The translations under genes and the position numbers were made by a program. Positions 51,632 through 59,872 of a stretch of 64,000 bases of DNA are shown here, in pieces. The notes under the pieces are model-generated. The model did not search any database. It was not told the origin of the DNA and saw only the letters and a list, made by a program, of their open reading frames with translations. The DNA is from Morganella morganii (GTDB lineage: Bacteria > Pseudomonadota > Gammaproteobacteria > Enterobacterales > Enterobacteriaceae). The stretch spans positions 911,033 through 975,032 of the forward strand of contig NZ_NRQY01000001.1 of NCBI RefSeq assembly GCF_003996855.1. Reading direction: 5' to 3'. The stretch's first letter is position 1; each line of letters begins with the position of its first letter.

Positions 51632-51663
51632 CGCACCAGACCGAAATAAACCGGTCTGATGCG
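51632..51663 (-). terminator. Hairpin upstream of uspE
   Basis: GCACCAGACCG / CGGTCTGATGC (51633-51643 and 51652-51662) form a stem with one mismatch; on the minus strand AATATTTTC follows. It fits a terminator after fnr, giving uspE separate transcription. Confidence 0.65.
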
Positions 51664-51700
51664 TTTACGGCAGCAAAAAATGTTGCCGGGAGGGAGATAA

Positions 51701-52459
51701 CTAATCCTGCGGCAGTGCAGGCACTTTACCGGCCAGTGCAGCCAGCTGTTCCATATCTTCGATGGTGATATATTTGCCTTTTACCGCCAGCATTCCGCTC
51801 TTCTGGAAACGACCCAGCAGACGGCTGATGGTTTCAACGGTCAGACCCAGATAGTTACCGATATCACCACGGGTCATCGTCAGACGGAATTCACGCGGGG
51901 AGAAACCACGCTGGGCAAAACGGCGTGACAGATTATAGATAAAGGCCGCCAGACGCTCTTCAGCATTCTTTTTGGACAGCAGCAGGATCATTTCCTGGTC
52001 ACCTTTGATTTCGCCGCTCATCAGGCGCATCATCTGCTGACGCAGGTTCGGCATTTTACCGGACAGGTCATCCAAGGTTTCATACGGAATTTCACAGACC
52101 ATGGATGTTTCCAGCGCCTGGGCGAAACTCGGATGCTCGGTATTGATGATGGCATCAAAGCCGACGAGGTCACCGGCAAGATGGAAACCGGTGATCTGCT
52201 CATCACCTTCTTCAGTGATGGTGTAGCTTTTGATGGTCCCGGAGCGGATTGCATACAGTGATTTCAGCTCATCTCCGGCTTTAAACAGCGCCTGACCTTT
52301 CTGGATAGGCTTTTTACGCTCGATGATATTGTCGAGCTGATCCAGCTCATGCTCATTTAGCGTGAACGGGATGCAAAGCTGGCTGATGCTGCAATCCTGG
52401 CAGTGGATCGCGCAGCCACCTGATTGAATTCTACGTACTACACGTTTTTCCGGGATCAT
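51701..52459 (-). CDS. fnr: Oxygen-sensing global regulator FNR
   Basis: FNR binds a [4Fe-4S] cluster when oxygen is absent, dimerises, and regulates anaerobic genes. The 252-aa protein has the cluster ligands in [14 protein letters not shown] (Cys20, 23, 29) and Cys122 in [11 protein letters not shown] cNMP-like beta roll, a dimer helix and a C-terminal HTH ([17 protein letters not shown], recognition E-x2-S-R) follow. The start at 52459 gives [19 protein letters not shown]; the 18-residue upstream extension has no homology. An FNR box 22 bp upstream points to autoregulation. Confidence 0.98.
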   Translation of the reverse strand: MIPEKRVVRRIQSGGCAIHCQDCSISQLCIPFTLNEHELDQLDNIIERKKPIQKGQALFKAGDELKSLYAIRSGTIKSYTITEEGDEQITGFHLAGDLVGFDAIINTEHPSFAQALETSMVCEIPYETLDDLSGKMPNLRQQMMRLMSGEIKGDQEMILLLSKKNAEERLAAFIYNLSRRFAQRGFSPREFRLTMTRGDIGNYLGLTVETISRLLGRFQKSGMLAVKGKYITIEDMEQLAALAGKVPALPQD

Positions 52460-52480
52460 AGGCTTGCTCTTGAAATAATA

Positions 52481-52494
52481 TTGATTTGAATCAA
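52481..52494 (-). promoter_or_regulatory. FNR box upstream of fnr
   Basis: TTGATTTGAATCAA is the perfect FNR consensus TTGAT-N4-ATCAA. It lies 22-35 bp before the fnr start codon, so it likely overlaps the promoter start and represses fnr in anaerobic conditions, as in E. coli. Confidence 0.92.
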
Positions 52495-52946
52495 TTTTAT
52501 CACAGACTACCAAAAGTGGTAAGTAGTCTGAGTTTAAATATCGTCATACCGGGCTGAAAACAGGGGCATAATATTGACATATTATGCTTTTTCCGTGATG
52601 TCATAATGTGAATTATTTGATTAAACTCTCAATAATCCGGTTTAAAATAACAGAGAGGGTGAACGCAGGTCAATTTCCTGCTAATCAATATGTTAATAAG
52701 CAGATGGAATATGAATAAGGTGTTCTTTCTGTGTTATAAAATAGTGTGATACATTAAAAATAGCCACAAATAAATAACGAAAAAACCACTATCCCGCACG
52801 GATACAAAATATAAAAAAGCGCGAGCCGGACATAATACACCGTCATAATCGTGCAGTGCTATTTTTGATATGCTGAAACTGTAATGTGCCTGATACGTCA
52901 TAAAACGACAGGTATTACAAAACCGGGACTGTTTAAAGGAAAAGTA
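52495..52946. other. AT-rich intergenic region between fnr and the quinone oxidoreductase
   Basis: About 450 bp without a recognisable gene. The segment is AT-rich and has several short imperfect inverted repeats (TGACATATTATG with CATAATGTG around 52570-52615). The ribosome site AAGGA at 52936 belongs to the downstream gene. It should contain the promoters of fnr and that gene; I cannot pick out a small RNA. Confidence 0.45.
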
Positions 52947-53957
52947 ATGATGTCATATGCATTACCTGAATCGATGATGGCAATTGATATTACCCGGCCC
53001 GGCGGCCCGGACGTATTACAGGCAATTGAGATGCCGTTGCCGAAGGCAGAGGGAGAATACCTGCTGGTTAAAGTGGCCGCCGCCGGTGTTAACCGGCCGG
53101 ATGTGTTCCAGCGTCAGGGCAGTTACCCGCCGCCGCCGGATGCCTCCCCGGTTCCGGGGCTGGAAATCGCGGGTGTGGTGGTGGCTGCCGGGGAGAACTG
53201 CAAACGCCGTCAGATCGGCGATAAAGTATGTGCACTGGTTGCGGGCGGGGGATATGCGGAATATTGCCTGGTTCATGACAGCATCGCGCTGCCGCTGGAA
53301 AACCTGAGCTATACGGAGGCCGCGGCCATTCCGGAAAACTTCTTCACGGTATGGGCGAATGTCTTTCAGACAGGCAAACTGCAAAGTGAAGAGAGTGTGC
53401 TTATCCACGGTGGTACCTCCGGTATCGGCAGTGTGGCGATTATGCTGGCGAAAGCCTTTGGCGCTACGGTATACACCACTGTCGGCACGGCTGAAAAAGC
53501 GGAGCTTGCCCGGCAACTCGGGGCGGATCACGTCATTAATTACCGTGAAGCGGATTTTGCGCAGGTCATTCCGGAACTGACCTGCGGGCAGGGCGTGAAT
53601 ATGGTTGTTGACCTTATCGGTGGTGATTATGTCAGCAAAAACTATGAGGTTGCAGCCAAGGGCGGGCGGATCATTCAGATCGGCCTGATGCGCGGCAACC
53701 CGCAGAACCTGAATCTGATGCCGCTGATGGTAAAACGTCTGCTGCATACCGGTTCGACACTGCGGGCACGAACACCGGAAGAAAAAGCCGTCATTGCCCG
53801 TGATCTTGCCCATAAAGTCTGGCCGCTGCTTCGATCAGGGAAGGTCAAACCGCTGGTAAATTATACCTTTAATCTGGCGGATGCGGCAAAAGCCCACCAG
53901 CTGATGGAGTCCGGTGATTTAACCGGGAAAATCGTTCTGATTAATCCGGACTTCTGA
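52947..53957 (+). CDS. NAD(P)H quinone oxidoreductase (PIG3/zeta-crystallin type)
   Basis: A 336-aa medium-chain dehydrogenase without zinc ligands, of the quinone oxidoreductase/PIG3 group. VNRPDVFQRQGSYPPPP, PGLEIAGVVVAAGENC and the NADPH-binding GGTSGIGSVAIMLAKAFGA are typical. AAIPENFFTVWANVF and GGRIIQIGLMRG follow. The start at 52947 has AAGGA six bases upstream and gives MMSYALPESMMAIDI; the frame is open 21 codons further upstream. The substrate could be a quinone or an enal. Confidence 0.85.
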   Translation: MMSYALPESMMAIDITRPGGPDVLQAIEMPLPKAEGEYLLVKVAAAGVNRPDVFQRQGSYPPPPDASPVPGLEIAGVVVAAGENCKRRQIGDKVCALVAGGGYAEYCLVHDSIALPLENLSYTEAAAIPENFFTVWANVFQTGKLQSEESVLIHGGTSGIGSVAIMLAKAFGATVYTTVGTAEKAELARQLGADHVINYREADFAQVIPELTCGQGVNMVVDLIGGDYVSKNYEVAAKGGRIIQIGLMRGNPQNLNLMPLMVKRLLHTGSTLRARTPEEKAVIARDLAHKVWPLLRSGKVKPLVNYTFNLADAAKAHQLMESGDLTGKIVLINPDF

Positions 53958-54078
53958 TTTTCGTCCTCTATATCTGCACTATCAGAGTGTTTCGCACCAT
54001 TTGCTGATAGTGCAGGTTGCTTCCAGCTATACTGTGATAGTGATAATCATTCCTGTTAAAAGACAAAATGTGCTGTTT

Positions 54079-54090
54079 TAGATATATCTA
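54079..54090. promoter_or_regulatory. Palindrome TAGATATATCTA, copy 1
   Basis: A perfect 12-bp palindrome upstream of the PadR-type gene. A second copy lies 60 bp downstream at 54139-54150 (CAGATATATCTA). The pair flanks the region that should contain the promoter and is the best candidate for the operator of the regulator encoded downstream. Confidence 0.65.
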
Positions 54091-54138
54091 ATTTGATCTT
54101 TTTATTCCGGGAGACTATAGTAGTTCCTGAGAGCAAAA

Positions 54139-54150
54139 CAGATATATCTA
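54139..54150. promoter_or_regulatory. Palindrome CAGATATATCTA, copy 2
   Basis: The second copy of the AGATATATCT palindrome, exactly 60 bp from the first and 48 bp before the start codon at 54198. Two sites in phase near a PadR regulator suggest cooperative binding and autorepression. Confidence 0.65.
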
Positions 54151-54197
54151 AAACTGATTTTGCTGATTATCATTATCTATCACAAAAGGAATTTATT

Positions 54198-54983
54198 ATG
54201 TTTCTTCATGCTTTACGCCACCGCACCTGTGATTCACAGGAAGGGCGTCAGCGCTGCGGGGGTCATGGCGGCCATCACGGGGAACGCCACGGACAAGACG
54301 GGCACCGCTGCCACAGTGAACATCACGGTCACGACGAACATCGCAGCCATTGCTGTCATGGTGATCATCACGAACATGACGGACAACACGAAAGCTGCTG
54401 TCACGGCGGACATCATGAGCACCACGGCCATGACGGACACGACTGCCGCGAAGGGCGTGAACACGGGCGTCATCATGGCCGCGGGAAAGGTTTGCGCCGT
54501 CTGCTTGACCATGGTGACCTTCGCATTATGATGCTGGCGAATCTTAACCAGAAACCAAGCCACGGTTATGAATTAATCAAATCCATTGGCCAGCTGACTT
54601 CCGGTCTGTATACACCAAGCCCGGGTGTGATTTATCCGACACTGACTCTGCTTGAAGACCAGCAGCTGATTGTGGCGGAAAATACCGGGAACGGTCGTAA
54701 AAGCTACAGCCTGACACCGGAAGGTAAAATGCATCTGGAAGAGAACACTGATGTTCTGGAACAGATTGCACAACGCTTACAGGAAACCAAATCCTTCCGC
54801 CGCGGTTCGCTGTTATCCGATGAAATCGAGCAGGCGCTGGGTAATTTACGGGCACTGCTGCGCCACAAACTGGTCACCAGTGAACTGGATGAAACCAAGC
54901 TCGGGCAGATCGCCGATATTCTTAATGATGCAGTACGGAAAATAGAAGCGGTCAACGACGCACTCAGTAAAGAAGGGGAATAA
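54198..54983 (+). CDS. PadR-family metal-responsive regulator with a His-rich N-terminus (YqjI-like)
   Basis: A 261-aa protein. The N-terminal about 97 residues contain 28 His and 8 Cys in HGHD/HHEH/CCHG repeats, a probable metal-binding region. A PadR winged helix follows, starting near GLRRLLDHGDLRIMML, with SHGYELIKSIGQLTSGLYTPSPGVIYPTL split across helix and wing, then a C-terminal dimer helix. E. coli YqjI (207 aa, shorter His-rich part) is a nickel/iron-responsive repressor of yqjH. The ATG at 54198 follows AAGGAA. The ferric reductase gene yqjH is not adjacent. Confidence 0.88.
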   Translation: MFLHALRHRTCDSQEGRQRCGGHGGHHGERHGQDGHRCHSEHHGHDEHRSHCCHGDHHEHDGQHESCCHGGHHEHHGHDGHDCREGREHGRHHGRGKGLRRLLDHGDLRIMMLANLNQKPSHGYELIKSIGQLTSGLYTPSPGVIYPTLTLLEDQQLIVAENTGNGRKSYSLTPEGKMHLEENTDVLEQIAQRLQETKSFRRGSLLSDEIEQALGNLRALLRHKLVTSELDETKLGQIADILNDAVRKIEAVNDALSKEGE

Positions 54984-54984
54984 T

Positions 54985-55149
54985 ATGGCGGAAAACACCA
55001 CCTCCGGAAAGATCCCGCCGGAAAAGCCGGTTCAGGATGAAAAACAGGAAGCGGTGAATACCGGCAGGCCCGCAGATAAGTCGTGTCCCAGCTTACCGTT
55101 TTCCTATTTACGCCGCGCCTTGCGCAATAAGGTCGGCAAACACGAATAA
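54985..55149 (+). CDS. Small basic protein of unknown function, 54 aa
   Basis: An ORF starting one base after the yqjI-like stop, with AAGGGG six bases upstream of the ATG. The 54 residues are polar, rich in Lys, Glu and Pro in the first 35 (ENTTSGKIPPEKPVQDEK), then PSLPFSYLRRALRNKVGKHE, a basic tail that could form an amphipathic helix. It has one Cys. No family is recognised. The close coupling to the regulator makes a real gene more likely than chance. Confidence 0.6.
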   Translation: MAENTTSGKIPPEKPVQDEKQEAVNTGRPADKSCPSLPFSYLRRALRNKVGKHE

Positions 55150-55186
55150 CCGGGGCGCAGAGAATGCGCCCGGGTCGTGCAAAAAA

Positions 55187-56359
55187 TCAGCGTGATTTCA
55201 GCGCGTGAATTAATTTATCCATGCCTGCGGCGAGTTTATCACGCGGGCATCCGGCATTCAGGCGCAAAAATCCGCGTCCTTCTTCTCCGTAAGTATATCC
55301 CGGCATGATCGCTACTTTTTCCTGTGTGATCAGGGTATGTTGCAGGACATCATCATCAATATTCAGCGGATTCAGATCTATCCACGCCAGATAGGTGGAT
55401 TCCGGCACCTGCCAGTTCAGTTCCGGCAGTTCCGCATCCAGCCGCTGCTTTATATAATCCAGATTGGCAAAGAGATAATCACGCAGTTCATCAAGCCACG
55501 GCGCACCTTCCCGGTAGGCAGCAATATGGGCGATAACAGCCAGCACCGCAGGGGAAGATAGCCCGTCACAGGCTTTCAGCTGATGAAAATAGGCCTCACG
55601 TGAGGCTGCATCTGAAATCAGCCCGTAAGCACCGGTCAGTGCCGGGATGTTGAAAGATTTGGATGCTGAGGTGAATAACGCCCATTCCCCGCGCCCGGTT
55701 TCAGACCACGGCGTGTGCTGATGCGGCGCACGGCACAGATCCATATGAATTTCATCACTGATCACCCGTACATTATGCCGCTCACACAATTCTGCCATAG
55801 TGGTCAGCTCATCACGGGTCCAGACTTTCCCGGTCGGGTTATGCGGGCTGCACAGTAACAGAATCCGTGTCTCCGGCCGCGCAAGCAGGGATTCCAGCAC
55901 ATTCATATCACACCACCAGCCCTCCGCCGTTTTTTGCAGCGGGCAGGGAACGACAGTACGCTGATTGCCGGTAATCGTCTTATAAAACGCATCATAGGCT
56001 GGGGTATGCACCACCACACCGTCACCGGGTTGCGACCACAGGCGGATCATCCGGCTGACCATGTAGATGACTGACGGTCCGTACACCAATGCCTGCGTAT
56101 CAATCTGCGCCTGAAAACGGGATGAAAACCAGTGTGCGACGGCGCTGAGAAAATCGTGGTGCTGCCAGCGGCTGTAGCCGAACACGCCGTGCGCGGTGCG
56201 TTCTGAAATGGCTTTCAGGATCACCGGCGCGGTGACGAAATCCATATCTGAGATAGTAAAAGGCAGTAAATCCGCCTGACCGAAACGATCCTGCACAAAA
56301 TCCCATTGTGTGCAGTAAGTACCGTGGCGGTCAACCGGGACAGAAAAGAGAGAGGACAT
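55187..56359 (-). CDS. malY: Aminotransferase-fold MalY (cystathionine beta-lyase activity)
   Basis: MalY is a PLP enzyme with beta-C-S lyase activity that also represses MalT in E. coli. The 390-aa protein has the PLP-binding Lys in TSASKSFNIPALTGAYGLIS, LLCSPHNPTGKVWTRDEL and the C-terminal FLRLNAGCPRDKL. It is encoded after malX on the same strand with a terminator-like hairpin between them. Confidence 0.93.
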   Translation of the reverse strand: MSSLFSVPVDRHGTYCTQWDFVQDRFGQADLLPFTISDMDFVTAPVILKAISERTAHGVFGYSRWQHHDFLSAVAHWFSSRFQAQIDTQALVYGPSVIYMVSRMIRLWSQPGDGVVVHTPAYDAFYKTITGNQRTVVPCPLQKTAEGWWCDMNVLESLLARPETRILLLCSPHNPTGKVWTRDELTTMAELCERHNVRVISDEIHMDLCRAPHQHTPWSETGRGEWALFTSASKSFNIPALTGAYGLISDAASREAYFHQLKACDGLSSPAVLAVIAHIAAYREGAPWLDELRDYLFANLDYIKQRLDAELPELNWQVPESTYLAWIDLNPLNIDDDVLQHTLITQEKVAIMPGYTYGEEGRGFLRLNAGCPRDKLAAGMDKLIHALKSR

Positions 56360-56379
56360 AGTTTCTCCGGAAAGAAAAA

Positions 56380-56400
56380 CCGCACTGTCAGACAGTGCGG
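56380..56400 (-). terminator. Hairpin between malX and malY
   Basis: CCGCACTGTC / GACAGTGCGG, separated by one base, is followed on the minus strand by TTTTTC. It sits 10 bp after the malX stop and about 20 bp before the malY start, so it may reduce malY relative to malX. Confidence 0.75.
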
Positions 56401-56409
56401 TGTCAGTTA

Positions 56410-58026
56410 TCAGGCGTTTTGCGGTTCCGGCTGAGCGGAATCAGGAGCAGATTTCATCAGCTTTTCCAGTTCATCTTTGACAGACTGAACCTGCGGGCCG
56501 ATAACTACCTGCAAATTATGTTCATTCAGATGGACAACCCCGATCGCCCGCAATGCTTTGAGCTGCGCATCATCCACTTTGCTCATGTCCTGCACGGACA
56601 TCCGCAGACGGGTGATACAGTTATCCAGGGAAATAATGTTCTCTTTACCCCCCAGCGCCGCCAGAATAGCGGGTACGTCGTAGCCGGATTTTCCTGCTGA
56701 GCTGCCGGTTGATGGTGCGCTTTCTTTGGTATCGGTATCGCGGCCCGGGGTTTTGATGTTAAAGCGGGTAATGGCGAAACGGAAAATCGCATAGTAAGAA
56801 ACGAACCAGATAAAGGCCACTACCGGAACCATGTACCATTTGGTCTGAATGCCGTGGAGGATACCGAAGACCACAAAGTCAATCAGGTTACCGTCGGTGT
56901 TACCGATAGTGACACCGGTAATGGCCATCACGGTAAAGCCCAGCCCGGTAAGAATGGCATGAATCAGATACAGGAACGGCGCGACAAACAGGAACAGGAA
57001 TTCCAGCGGTTCCGTTGTCCCGCCGATAACACAGGCGACCACACCGGAAATCAGTAATCCCTTAATTTTATGACGGTTTTCAGGATGAGCACAGTGATAC
57101 ATCGCTAACGCTGCACCCGGCAGGCCGCCGAGGAACGCCGGCATTTTGCCCTGAGACAGGAACTGCGTGGCACTGGCTGCAAAGCCCTGGGTGTCCGGAC
57201 AGGAGAGCTGCGCCTGGAAGATCGTCAGCGCACCGTTAACGGTATTACCGCACACTTCCATAGTGCCGCCCGCTTCAGTAAAGCGGATCAGTGCCACCAG
57301 AATATGGTGCAAACCAAACGGCAGCAACAACCGTTCACCGGAGCCGAAAATCATCGGCCCGAAAGCACCGGCGCTCTGAATCAGCTTACCTAATCCGTTG
57401 ATACCCATCGCAAACCACGGCCAAATCAGCGGAACCAGCAGGCCGCACAGACCAAGTACCAGAGTGGTGATAATCGGCACAAAACGGGTACCGCCGAAGA
57501 ACGCCAGTGCATCCGGCAGGCGGATGGTATTAAAACGTTCATGCAGCATATAAACAATAATACCGACGATAACCGCACCGAGAATACCGCTGTCGATAGA
57601 CTGAATACCCAGCACGTCACGGATGTTATGAGCCTTCAGAATCGCCGGGTCGGTGGTTGGTAAAATATCAGCGGCAGTGAGATAGAAGTTAGTGGCAAGG
57701 TTAAACACCGCGAAGCCGACAAATCCGGCGAAAGCGGCCACACCTTTGTTTTCACGCGCCAATCCCAGCGGAATGGCAATAGCAAACATGACCGGCAGGA
57801 AACTGAAGGCAAATGAGCCGATTTTACTCATCCAGGTGAACACTAACTGGAATACAGTGTGATCCAGAAACGGCAGCAGTGTCAGTACATCCCGGCTGCT
57901 GAGTGAACTGCCGATGCCGAGGATGATCCCGCAGAACGAGAGCAGCGCGACAGGCAGCATAAAGGTTTTACCCAGTCCCTGGAAAAACTCCCAGAGCGTG
58001 ACTTTTTGTTTTGGTTGGCTACTCAT
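56410..58026 (-). CDS. malX: PTS maltose/glucose transporter EIICB
   Basis: MalX takes up and phosphorylates glucose or maltose through the PTS. The 538-aa protein has the EIIC domain (about ten membrane helices, 1-420) with FGGTRFVPI, GERLLLPFGLHHI and IGNTDGNLIDFVVFGILHG. A linker and the C-terminal EIIB domain follow, with the phosphorylated Cys in SLDNCITRLRMSV. The start at 58026 matches E. coli; the frame runs 21 codons further. Its promoter carries a MalI operator. Confidence 0.95.
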   Translation of the reverse strand: MSSQPKQKVTLWEFFQGLGKTFMLPVALLSFCGIILGIGSSLSSRDVLTLLPFLDHTVFQLVFTWMSKIGSFAFSFLPVMFAIAIPLGLARENKGVAAFAGFVGFAVFNLATNFYLTAADILPTTDPAILKAHNIRDVLGIQSIDSGILGAVIVGIIVYMLHERFNTIRLPDALAFFGGTRFVPIITTLVLGLCGLLVPLIWPWFAMGINGLGKLIQSAGAFGPMIFGSGERLLLPFGLHHILVALIRFTEAGGTMEVCGNTVNGALTIFQAQLSCPDTQGFAASATQFLSQGKMPAFLGGLPGAALAMYHCAHPENRHKIKGLLISGVVACVIGGTTEPLEFLFLFVAPFLYLIHAILTGLGFTVMAITGVTIGNTDGNLIDFVVFGILHGIQTKWYMVPVVAFIWFVSYYAIFRFAITRFNIKTPGRDTDTKESAPSTGSSAGKSGYDVPAILAALGGKENIISLDNCITRLRMSVQDMSKVDDAQLKALRAIGVVHLNEHNLQVVIGPQVQSVKDELEKLMKSAPDSAQPEPQNA

Positions 58027-58071
58027 TCGGTATCCTGTAAATGTCAGTGTGGTGTTGTGAAGGTAAAATAA

Positions 58072-58087
58072 GATAAAACGTTTTACC
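58072..58087. promoter_or_regulatory. MalI operator 1 (malX side)
   Basis: GATAAAACGTTTTACC is one base from the perfect palindrome GATAAAACGTTTTATC known as the MalI operator. It lies 46 bp upstream of the malX start. Confidence 0.9.
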
Positions 58088-58150
58088 AAATTATAATAGT
58101 TGCCCGATCACAAAAAATAAACATGACGCAGTAACCATATTTCAGAAATA

Positions 58151-58166
58151 GATAAAACGTTTTATC
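58151..58166. promoter_or_regulatory. MalI operator 2 (malI side)
   Basis: A perfect palindrome GATAAAACGTTTTATC, 79 bp from operator 1 and 56 bp before the malI start. Two operators in the divergent malX-malI region match E. coli and predict repression of both genes. Confidence 0.93.
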
Positions 58167-58221
58167 GGATTTTGTGTAAAATCCCGTGCAGTATCCTGAG
58201 CATAAGGAAGTATCCGGCGTT

Positions 58222-59250
58222 ATGAATCTCAGAAAAGTCACGATAGTTGATGTGGCGCAGCAGGCAGGTGTCTCCGTGACCACAGTGTCACTGGTGCTCA
58301 GCGGAAAAGGGCGGATCTCGCGGAAAACCGCGGATAAAGTCAACGCGGCAATTGAAGAAATGGGCTATGTGCGCAACCAGCAGGCTGCTACTCTGCGGAA
58401 TAATATTTCCAATGTGATTGGTCTGATTGTCAAAGATATTACTGAACCATTTTATGCGGAAGTCGCCGCAGGTGTCAGCGAATATGCGGAAACACAGGGC
58501 AAGCAGGTCTTTCTGACCCAGTGCGGCAATTCTGCCTCCGGATTTGCCCGCTCGCTGGACAGCCTGATCCGCTACGGCGTGGATGGTGTGGTTGTCGGCG
58601 GCGGAAAATTTCTCACCAATGAAGTGGTTGATCGGATAAATCATTATCAGATCCCGATGGTGTGTGCCGCACGGGCCAGCGAATTCTCCGGTATCGATGT
58701 TGTCCGCCCGGACAATGCCTCTGCCGCCAGAATGGCAACGGAATACCTGATCAAAAACGGCCACCGGCAGATTGCCTATTTCGGCGGTGAAAGTGATTCT
58801 CTCACCCGCGCTGAGCGGGTCGGTGGTTATTGCTCAACACTGGTGCAGTACGGGCTTCCGTTCCGTACCGAATGGATTGTGGAAACGGACAACAAACAGC
58901 AGAATATCATCCGCCGGGTTTCTGAATTTATGTATCAGTATCCCAAAGTCAGTGCGATTGTCTGCCACAATACCGGCACGGCGCTGGGTGCGTATTTTGC
59001 CGCACTGAGCACCGGTAACACGGTCAGGCAGGGGGATAATGAAAGTTATTTCACCCAGGAAATTGCCCTTGTGGGGTTTGATGATATCGGTAGTGAAGCC
59101 CTGTATGACATCCCCGTTGCCTTTATCACCCAACCGTCACGGGATGTTGGCCGCAGTGCCGCAACCCGTCTTCTGCGGCGGATCGGTGGGGATAATTCGC
59201 CGCCGGCAAACGTGACGCTGTCACCCAGATTCTCTCAGCTTAACAGTTAA
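58222..59250 (+). CDS. malI: LacI-family repressor MalI
   Basis: MalI represses malXY and itself. The 342-aa protein has a LacI-type HTH at residues 5-25 (TIVDVAQQAGVSVTTVSLVL), the hinge region with YVRNQQAATLRN, and a periplasmic-binding-protein-like core with IGLIVKDITEPFY and ALVGFDDIGSEALYDIP. The start at 58222 (MNLRKVTIVDVA) matches the family; the frame begins 12 codons earlier. The inducer is unknown. Confidence 0.94.
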   Translation: MNLRKVTIVDVAQQAGVSVTTVSLVLSGKGRISRKTADKVNAAIEEMGYVRNQQAATLRNNISNVIGLIVKDITEPFYAEVAAGVSEYAETQGKQVFLTQCGNSASGFARSLDSLIRYGVDGVVVGGGKFLTNEVVDRINHYQIPMVCAARASEFSGIDVVRPDNASAARMATEYLIKNGHRQIAYFGGESDSLTRAERVGGYCSTLVQYGLPFRTEWIVETDNKQQNIIRRVSEFMYQYPKVSAIVCHNTGTALGAYFAALSTGNTVRQGDNESYFTQEIALVGFDDIGSEALYDIPVAFITQPSRDVGRSAATRLLRRIGGDNSPPANVTLSPRFSQLNS

Positions 59251-59381
59251 ATCAGGTGTTCACGTTTGTCGGGGGCTAACATATAACTCCGGTAAAACGT
59301 AGTGCGTTTTATGCGCTGCGGCAGATAAAATGTAAAAACGCGATCAGCGATACAAAACCGGCTCTGCTGCTCGCGTAACCC

Positions 59382-59756
59382 GTTTTTACCGCCTCCGGCC
59401 TGGTCAGTGACAGCCATGGCCGTTTTCTGCTCCATCGCCACCCGAAGCTCGGCATCTGGCTGCCGCCCGGCGGGCATATTGAGGAAAATGAAGAGCCGCA
59501 GGCGCAGCAATTTATCACACCACTGCCGGAGGCCGGTGTGCTGCCATTACCGATGGCGATCCTGAAAGAATTTATCCCTGACAAAAAAACCGGTGATCAC
59601 TGGCATATTGATATGGTGTACTGGTGCCGCCCGCTGGATGCAACGGCAACGCCACATTCTGAGTTTCAGTGGATGACACCGGATGAGATCCTGAAAACGG
59701 ACAATGTCCCGCAGGATGTCTGCGGTTTGATTGCCATGGTGCAGGCACGCTGCTGA
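59382..59756 (+). pseudogene. Nudix hydrolase remnant
   Basis: A frame from 59382 encodes TASGLVSDSHGRFLLHRH, then LGIWLPPGGHIEENEEPQ, where the Nudix box G-x5-E begins, and later HWHIDMVYWCRP and FQWMTPDEILK. The R-E-U-x-E-E-x-G-U half of the Nudix box is missing: after EEPQ the sequence continues AQQFITPLPEAG. There is a stop (TAA at 59376-59378 in the same frame) and no start codon upstream of the homology, and no good start before 59538. I call it a pseudogene with a deleted active site and a lost N-terminus. Confidence 0.8.
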
Positions 59757-59791
59757 ACATAGTTTTTCCCGGCGATCTTTTTTTGCTGATT

Positions 59792-59839
59792 CAGGGCAAA
59801 TGCCCTGGAGACACCCGGAACCTCCGGTTACTGTGGCTC
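59792..59839 (+). other. Structured leader upstream of the SAH-hydrolase gene
   Basis: A hairpin CAGGGC-AAAT-GCCCTG (59792-59807) is followed by GAGACAC (59808-59814), a second hairpin CCGGA-ACC-TCCGG (59815-59827), TTACT, and GTGGCTC (59833-59839), which could pair with GAGACAC to enclose the inner hairpin. The ATG of the gene is 33 bp further on. It does not match the SAH riboswitch consensus I know; the structure could be an attenuator. Confidence 0.5.
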
Positions 59840-59872
59840 ATCCCGTTATAAAAGACGTATGCAGGAGTTGCC

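Noticed and set aside
54234..54563. Minus-strand frame of 109 codons opposite the His-rich region
   Set aside because: It is the antisense of the His/Gly repeats (Met/Val/Ala/Thr-rich) and has no ribosome site or homology.
59760..59872. Classical SAH riboswitch upstream of the SAH-hydrolase gene
   Set aside because: I looked for the conserved GAGGAGCGCUGC-type core and did not find it; only unrelated hairpins are visible.
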